The notes beneath the pieces were generated by a model, which saw only the letters and a program-made list of their open reading frames with translations, was not told the DNA's origin and did no database searches. Positions 59,359 to 64,000 of a stretch of 64,000 nt of DNA are shown piece by piece. Source of the DNA: Cheiracanthium punctorium (lineage: Eukaryota > Arthropoda > Arachnida > Araneae > Cheiracanthiidae); assembly GCA_038373885.1 (NCBI GenBank), contig JAWZYV010011905.1:62001-126000 (forward strand), read 5' to 3'. Position numbers and translations under genes: made by a program. How positions within the stretch are numbered: the first letter of the stretch is position 1; the number at the start of each line of letters is the position of its first letter.

Positions 59359-61823
59359 TTTTGAGGTTCATTATAGTGATTAGGCTTAACATTTTTTAAT
59401 ACGTTTATTTTTTTAACATAGATATAAAAATTATACTTAATTTGACTGCATTTCGGAAAAGCATGATATGTGATTCTTTCAAATGACTGATTTATCTATA
59501 TTAATACTACACTGGAAGGAAACGATATAAGCGAAATGCATCCAGCGTAATTAACTGTGGCGTGTTTGAATTCAGTTTCTCATAGTCTCAACGACTTTAT
59601 TGTTTGTGTACTGATTCATTGTGTTGTGATACACCATTATTGTGGCTTTCATATTAAGAACGGTTCAGGTAGTCTATTTTGCTGTAAGTAGCGCAAGATA
59701 TATTGACGAAGGATAATATTTAAATCCTCTTGGGTTCAGGAGTAGGAAATAGTTTATTATTCATAATTTCGTCAAAAATGTCAAAAGTGTCATCTAGAGG
59801 AACTATTTAGAATCGCACTAATTGAGAAACTTCTTTGATGTGACTAATGTTTCATGCCACAGTTTAACAATCTCAAACAATTTTTAATTTATGACGTCAA
59901 AATTTTAAATGTCATAAAAGAAATCCGGGTAGTTGAGTTAGTTCATTCTGCTTTTTTTCCATCCTGTTAGCTTTCCAACTGAGTAATGATGAAACTTGCA
60001 ACGACGTTGAAAAGTTTATTTTTTCTTTATATGGAATTATTTGAGCCCATATTAGTTGACAAACAAAACGACAACAAAAAAAACTTATGGAGGAGATTTT
60101 AAGTAGTCCTTGTATACAATTTTTAAATGCGTTAAGACAGAACTTTATTAATTCTGATAATTCTTTAGGTATTATCATTAGGAATTGCTTATGAGCATCA
60201 CTTGCTTGATATAATATTGGCTATAACGAAAAGTCTATAACGATTTGCTTGCTTAACCGACATTATAAAAGAGTGCAAACCTGTGTTCTTAAAAATATAT
60301 GTTACATCCTTTTAAGTACCATCTTATAATGCCTAATTAAAATATAACCTAATCTTGCAATGAATTTCCAATTTTCATCTGAAACCTCTAAAAATTTGTT
60401 TAGCTCGACACCGGCACAATTATATTCATAATAGCTGATATTATATTGCATCAGACTTATGATTGCTAATGAAGCTTCGTCAAGAATAATTAATTAATAT
60501 AATTATAGTGTAAGCAGCAGTTTTATTTGAGGCGTGCTAGCAAATTACTACAGCAATTATTTACAGACTCTTGCTGCATGTTTAACTTTCTAAGTGTTTC
60601 TCTATAGGTTATATTAATTTGAAATTTCTGGTCAGCTTTAATATTTATTATATGTTCAGGAAAAAGAAGTTTGGATGTTGCTAGAGAGAAAATAATCAAA
60701 CATATAGACATTTTAGATTTAATATTAAGTACTTGTTGGACATATCACTAGTGGAGGTATCCAAAATAAATTACTTTAATAAAAATTCTTGCTAACCAAA
60801 TATTTTAGTCGTAATACCTTATCTCTCTCAATATATTTATTCATAGATTTCATGTTTTCTTTTTTAAGCCACGTCTTCCGAAAAAGGTGGTTTAAATTTA
60901 TTATATTTTGTTAAAATATAAATATAACAACCGAAAAATAGCACCATCACTTTTTTTGTCTTATCAATATGACATACTAACAGATGTTTTTTAAAAAGAT
61001 GTATAAGTAAAAGGTCACATAGACTTTAATTTCAGAGTTGGCAAAAAATTCTAGAAATGAACTTTAAGGTTCTTTCAAATTATAATTTTTTAACTGGAAC
61101 TTATTTAAAATAAAGCCTTTTAAACCTGATGTCAGATTCTATAAGATACTGCGGAAACTTCAAGGTTATCAAAAAAATTATTGATTTTATAAATAGTGGT
61201 CACATTACATTTCAAAAGGGCATGATGTATTTATAAAAAACGGCACATTCTCATGAAAAAAAGGCTCTTTCTGTTGAGAAAATCAAATTTCCCAACAACC
61301 TGCGGGATTAATTCTTTATGCTACTAGTGTTCTTTTAAAATTTCATTTTCCTTACATTCTGCTAGGAAGCGTTGAATACACCATGTATAGTCTTCTAAAA
61401 CTAACAACTTAGTACAAAATATATTATATCAAACTTTTGCATCTTATTGAACCCTTCCACCAGCCAATTGTCTCTATGATCTCGACCGCACTTCTTCTCC
61501 CTCTACTGATACTGATTTATAGCATTTATATTACTGATTTAACGATTGACTGCATTACTGATTTAAAGCACTTTCTGTTTCGAGGCTCTGTCAATTGAGA
61601 GTAGATGAAAATCTTCGATTGCGTTTGCGTACGTGCTGGCGTTAAGGATATAGTTATTTACTCTGTATTAAAAAACTTTAACATAACTATAAAGGACAGA
61701 ATGCTCCAGCACTAAAGATTAACAATCCGGGAGCATTAGTAGTAAAGAAAAAGTGGCAGGTGAAACACTAAAAATCGGGCAAGGTACGACGCCCTTTGAA
61801 AAATGCCAAACATGAACACTGTC
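59359..61823. other. AT-rich stretch, nothing recognised
   Basis: No motifs, element ends or RNA-gene signals that I can support. Confidence 0.5.
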
Positions 61824-62200
61824 TACAAGGTGCTTCGAAACTCATGGGCTAAGATTTAAGGGTTGATACAGGGAGCCATGACTGTTCAAAATCACATAGC
61901 AATGTAAGGACGAAAGCTGTTTTTGCGTTTGATAATAGTCACTTTAATAGTCAATCTTGCAATCAATGTGTAATCGCTACTTTAGCAATCAATCAATAAT
62001 CAGTTTTGTCAAGCGCTTTTTATGAAAGGGCCATTTGTTTTTGACGAATCAGGGTCATACGATTTAATATATTTTCAAAATGGTTACTAAAGGGTACACG
62101 AGGACGACGTTTCTGATCCTACATTGCTGTGATTCTAAACCGTCTTGGTTCCCTCTACCACACCTTACACTTTTACTCATCAATTTCAAAACAACCTGTA
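61824..62200. mobile_element. MITE with inverted arms, copy 2 (family of 29180-29622)
   Basis: Ends TACAAGGTG and CAACCTGTA. Both arms contain the family markers CACATAGCAATGTAAGG, and CGTTTCTGATCCTACATTGC on the inverted arm. More diverged than the copy at 29180. Confidence 0.7.
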
Positions 62201-63540
62201 TAGGCAATAACTTGAAACATATTCCTTTTCTATAAATTGATCTCAAAATTTTATCTGTGCTCATTATTTTTTATTTATTTTTATTTTTTCTACTCTGTGC
62301 CCTACATAAGCAAATATTATTTCGTCATTTTAGAGAAAACATAACGTATTGACCGTTCATTTCCTTTTAAACTTGCTCTGGGAGTTTAAAGCTTTGTATT
62401 TTAAAGTATTCTACTATAATACGCTCGTTTTGAATGACAGAACTAATGAAACGTCCTTTTTATGTACAAAAAGAGAACATTCCTTTTAGTTAACTCAAAC
62501 AAAGAAAAGTCCAAAACATAGTTTTGTATGAACATATACAAATAAAGTTTCTTATTTTATCCGGGCATTTGAAAGGTTTTAGGAAATCTTACATCTGAAT
62601 AGACAAAAAGAAATGGAATGAACAAAAATACATCTTACTATCTGTTGCTAGTTTTAGAATTGCATGTAGGGATGGCTTAATGTTTATTGTAAGACTGCAA
62701 AAAGTCTGTCTTTGAGTTGTAGTTTGCGATTGGAGAATGAACATTGAAAGAAGTGTGATGTCCTGTTCAGGAACACTTGTAGTTTTGGAAAACATAATCT
62801 AAATTTACCAATGACGTGAATCCTAGGTTTTCTTTATATCAATTTGAATTAGATTGTATTTGAATTATATGTATATGGATTTTCTTATTTTTTACACATT
62901 TACTGTATTCAGAAAGATAAAACAAAATACTAACTATTTTCTTCATTGCTTTGGGTTAGAAAATATTATTTCAAACTGGTTATTCGGGATTTAAATTATA
63001 AAAAATCATCATTAATTACACCGAAAAAATCACTTTAATGTTTTATTGATAAAAACGGAATGTTACTCAGAGTTAGACATACCATATATTAAGTTTCCTC
63101 TTACGTGATATAAAATTACTGTGTTTTAACTTTACAACAATGCAGAAATATTTTTACAAACGGCCATTATGTCAGCAGACATTAAATGTACTATTGTAAA
63201 ATATGCACATTTTCTCACATTAATAGGATTCATACAACTATTATCGTAAAAATTACAGTTGAATTATGGTTCATCTAACACTAGAAGTATAGGCTTGATT
63301 ATATCACTTCCGCACGGAGATTTTACAAAGTATACAATACGATTTTTAATCAAACTTGACAAGTGTTTATAATGCCTATTTATCTTCTAGGGCATCCGTT
63401 CATGCTTTTACCGCCTCAAGTATCCTACCAATATGACCGTAGTTACTTATGATATTTATAGGTATGGGGGGCCAGTACAAAAATTAGTTGCACAGCTTAA
63501 AAAAACAAAACAGAATAGACATTTTACAATAAAAATATCT
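62201..63540. other. AT-rich stretch, nothing recognised
   Basis: No supported features. Confidence 0.5.
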
Positions 63541-63545
63541 GTATA

Positions 63546-63790
63546 CTAAATTTCTACGCTTTGCGACATAATCAACTCGCTTTCTAATGTCTTCTGCAAA
63601 GAAATTTCCGCAAATGTCCAATAACCGTTTTTGGGTTGAAGCTTGAAAGCCATCCAAATAGTATCGTTCTTTGAAAGTTCTTTCATGGGACCAAAAATGT
63701 GGAAATGAAAAGGTGAAAGATTTGGGCTATAAGATAGGTTATACTTCATACCACACTTCTCACTTAAAATTTTTCAGAAGTTCCATGTCC
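63546..63790 (-). pseudogene. mariner/SETMAR-type transposase remnant
   Basis: On the minus strand the sequence before the ATG carries a fragment like LLKNF..EVWYE. The frame then continues SYSPNLSPFHFHIFGPMKEL, a decayed form of the block holding the third catalytic Asp (SPDLSPCDYHIFGPLK). Here both Asp positions are replaced (Asn and His). The following ~45 residues weakly match the C-terminal tail. It is dead, and neither the N-terminal HTH nor the inverted repeats were located. Confidence 0.65.
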
Positions 63791-64000
63791 ATGCCAATGC
63801 ACTATAACTCATTGCAAAATATAAAATTGGCCACTAAAAGCAACTTCAACAGTCAATGCAGCTGGAAGTCCAAATGCACGGCAACAAAGAGCATGATCTT
63901 TTTAAAAGGATTACAATTAACTTTGTCACTGACCTACGTACTTTCCAATGAATGCTTCCAATTCAATATGATCATCTAACATTTAGAGTCGTTTTAACAG

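Noticed and set aside
1..64000. A novel multi-gene system
   Set aside because: Apart from one receptor exon, every recognisable coding frame is from a known transposon class. No cluster of co-oriented unknown genes exists in the window.

Overview
This is AT-rich animal nuclear DNA dominated by transposable-element remnants. It holds one recognisable host-gene fragment and no bacterial or viral gene organisation. The mix of Tc1/mariner elements, tRNA-derived SINEs, a Ty3/gypsy integrase tail and Helitrons with hairpin + CTAG ends, together with a neuropeptide-type GPCR exon, fits an arthropod. An arachnid such as a spider is my best guess from general resemblance, but nothing in the window proves the taxon.

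Layout. 0-6 kb: a SINE, a decayed Tc1-like transposase, a piggyBac-type MITE bounded by TTAA, two facing LTR-like fragments, a gypsy integrase 3' end (minus strand) and a repeated ~370-bp block. 7.4-9.9 kb: a structurally complete Tc1 element with an uninterrupted 343-aa transposase, inserted into an older broken Tc3-like element. 9.9-11.4 kb: two LINE RNase H fragments in opposite orientations. 12.7-14.0 kb: a Tc1-like element with near-perfect ends but a frameshifted transposase. 14-31 kb: MITEs, SINE copies, a mariner remnant, a hAT-type MITE with GC-rich CCCGAG repeats, a perfect hairpin and long stretches with nothing recognisable. 31.4 kb: a 12-bp minisatellite. 37.5 kb: a fold-back MITE. 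38.1-42.0 kb: a Helitron region with a decayed helicase and a ~1.5-kb tandem duplication of its end, both copies carrying the same nested MITE. 43.2-45.8 kb: a second Helitron-like element with an internal degenerate satellite. 46.9 kb: a long MITE. 52.46-52.85 kb (minus): a GPCR exon covering the N terminus through TM3, with good splice sites. 54.6 kb: Penelope-like and mariner remnants. 58.2-59.4 kb: a third Helitron. 61.8 kb: a second copy of a MITE family seen at 29.2 kb. 63.6 kb: a mariner transposase remnant.

The window is best read as intron or intergenic space around a peptide-receptor gene on the minus strand, filled by repeated waves of transposon insertion. The intact Tc1 element is the only element I see that could still encode a working enzyme. 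I found no evidence for a novel multi-gene system. The points most worth following up are the nested Tc1, the duplicated Helitron with its nested MITE, the satellite-bearing Helitron and the unusually short first intracellular loop of the GPCR.
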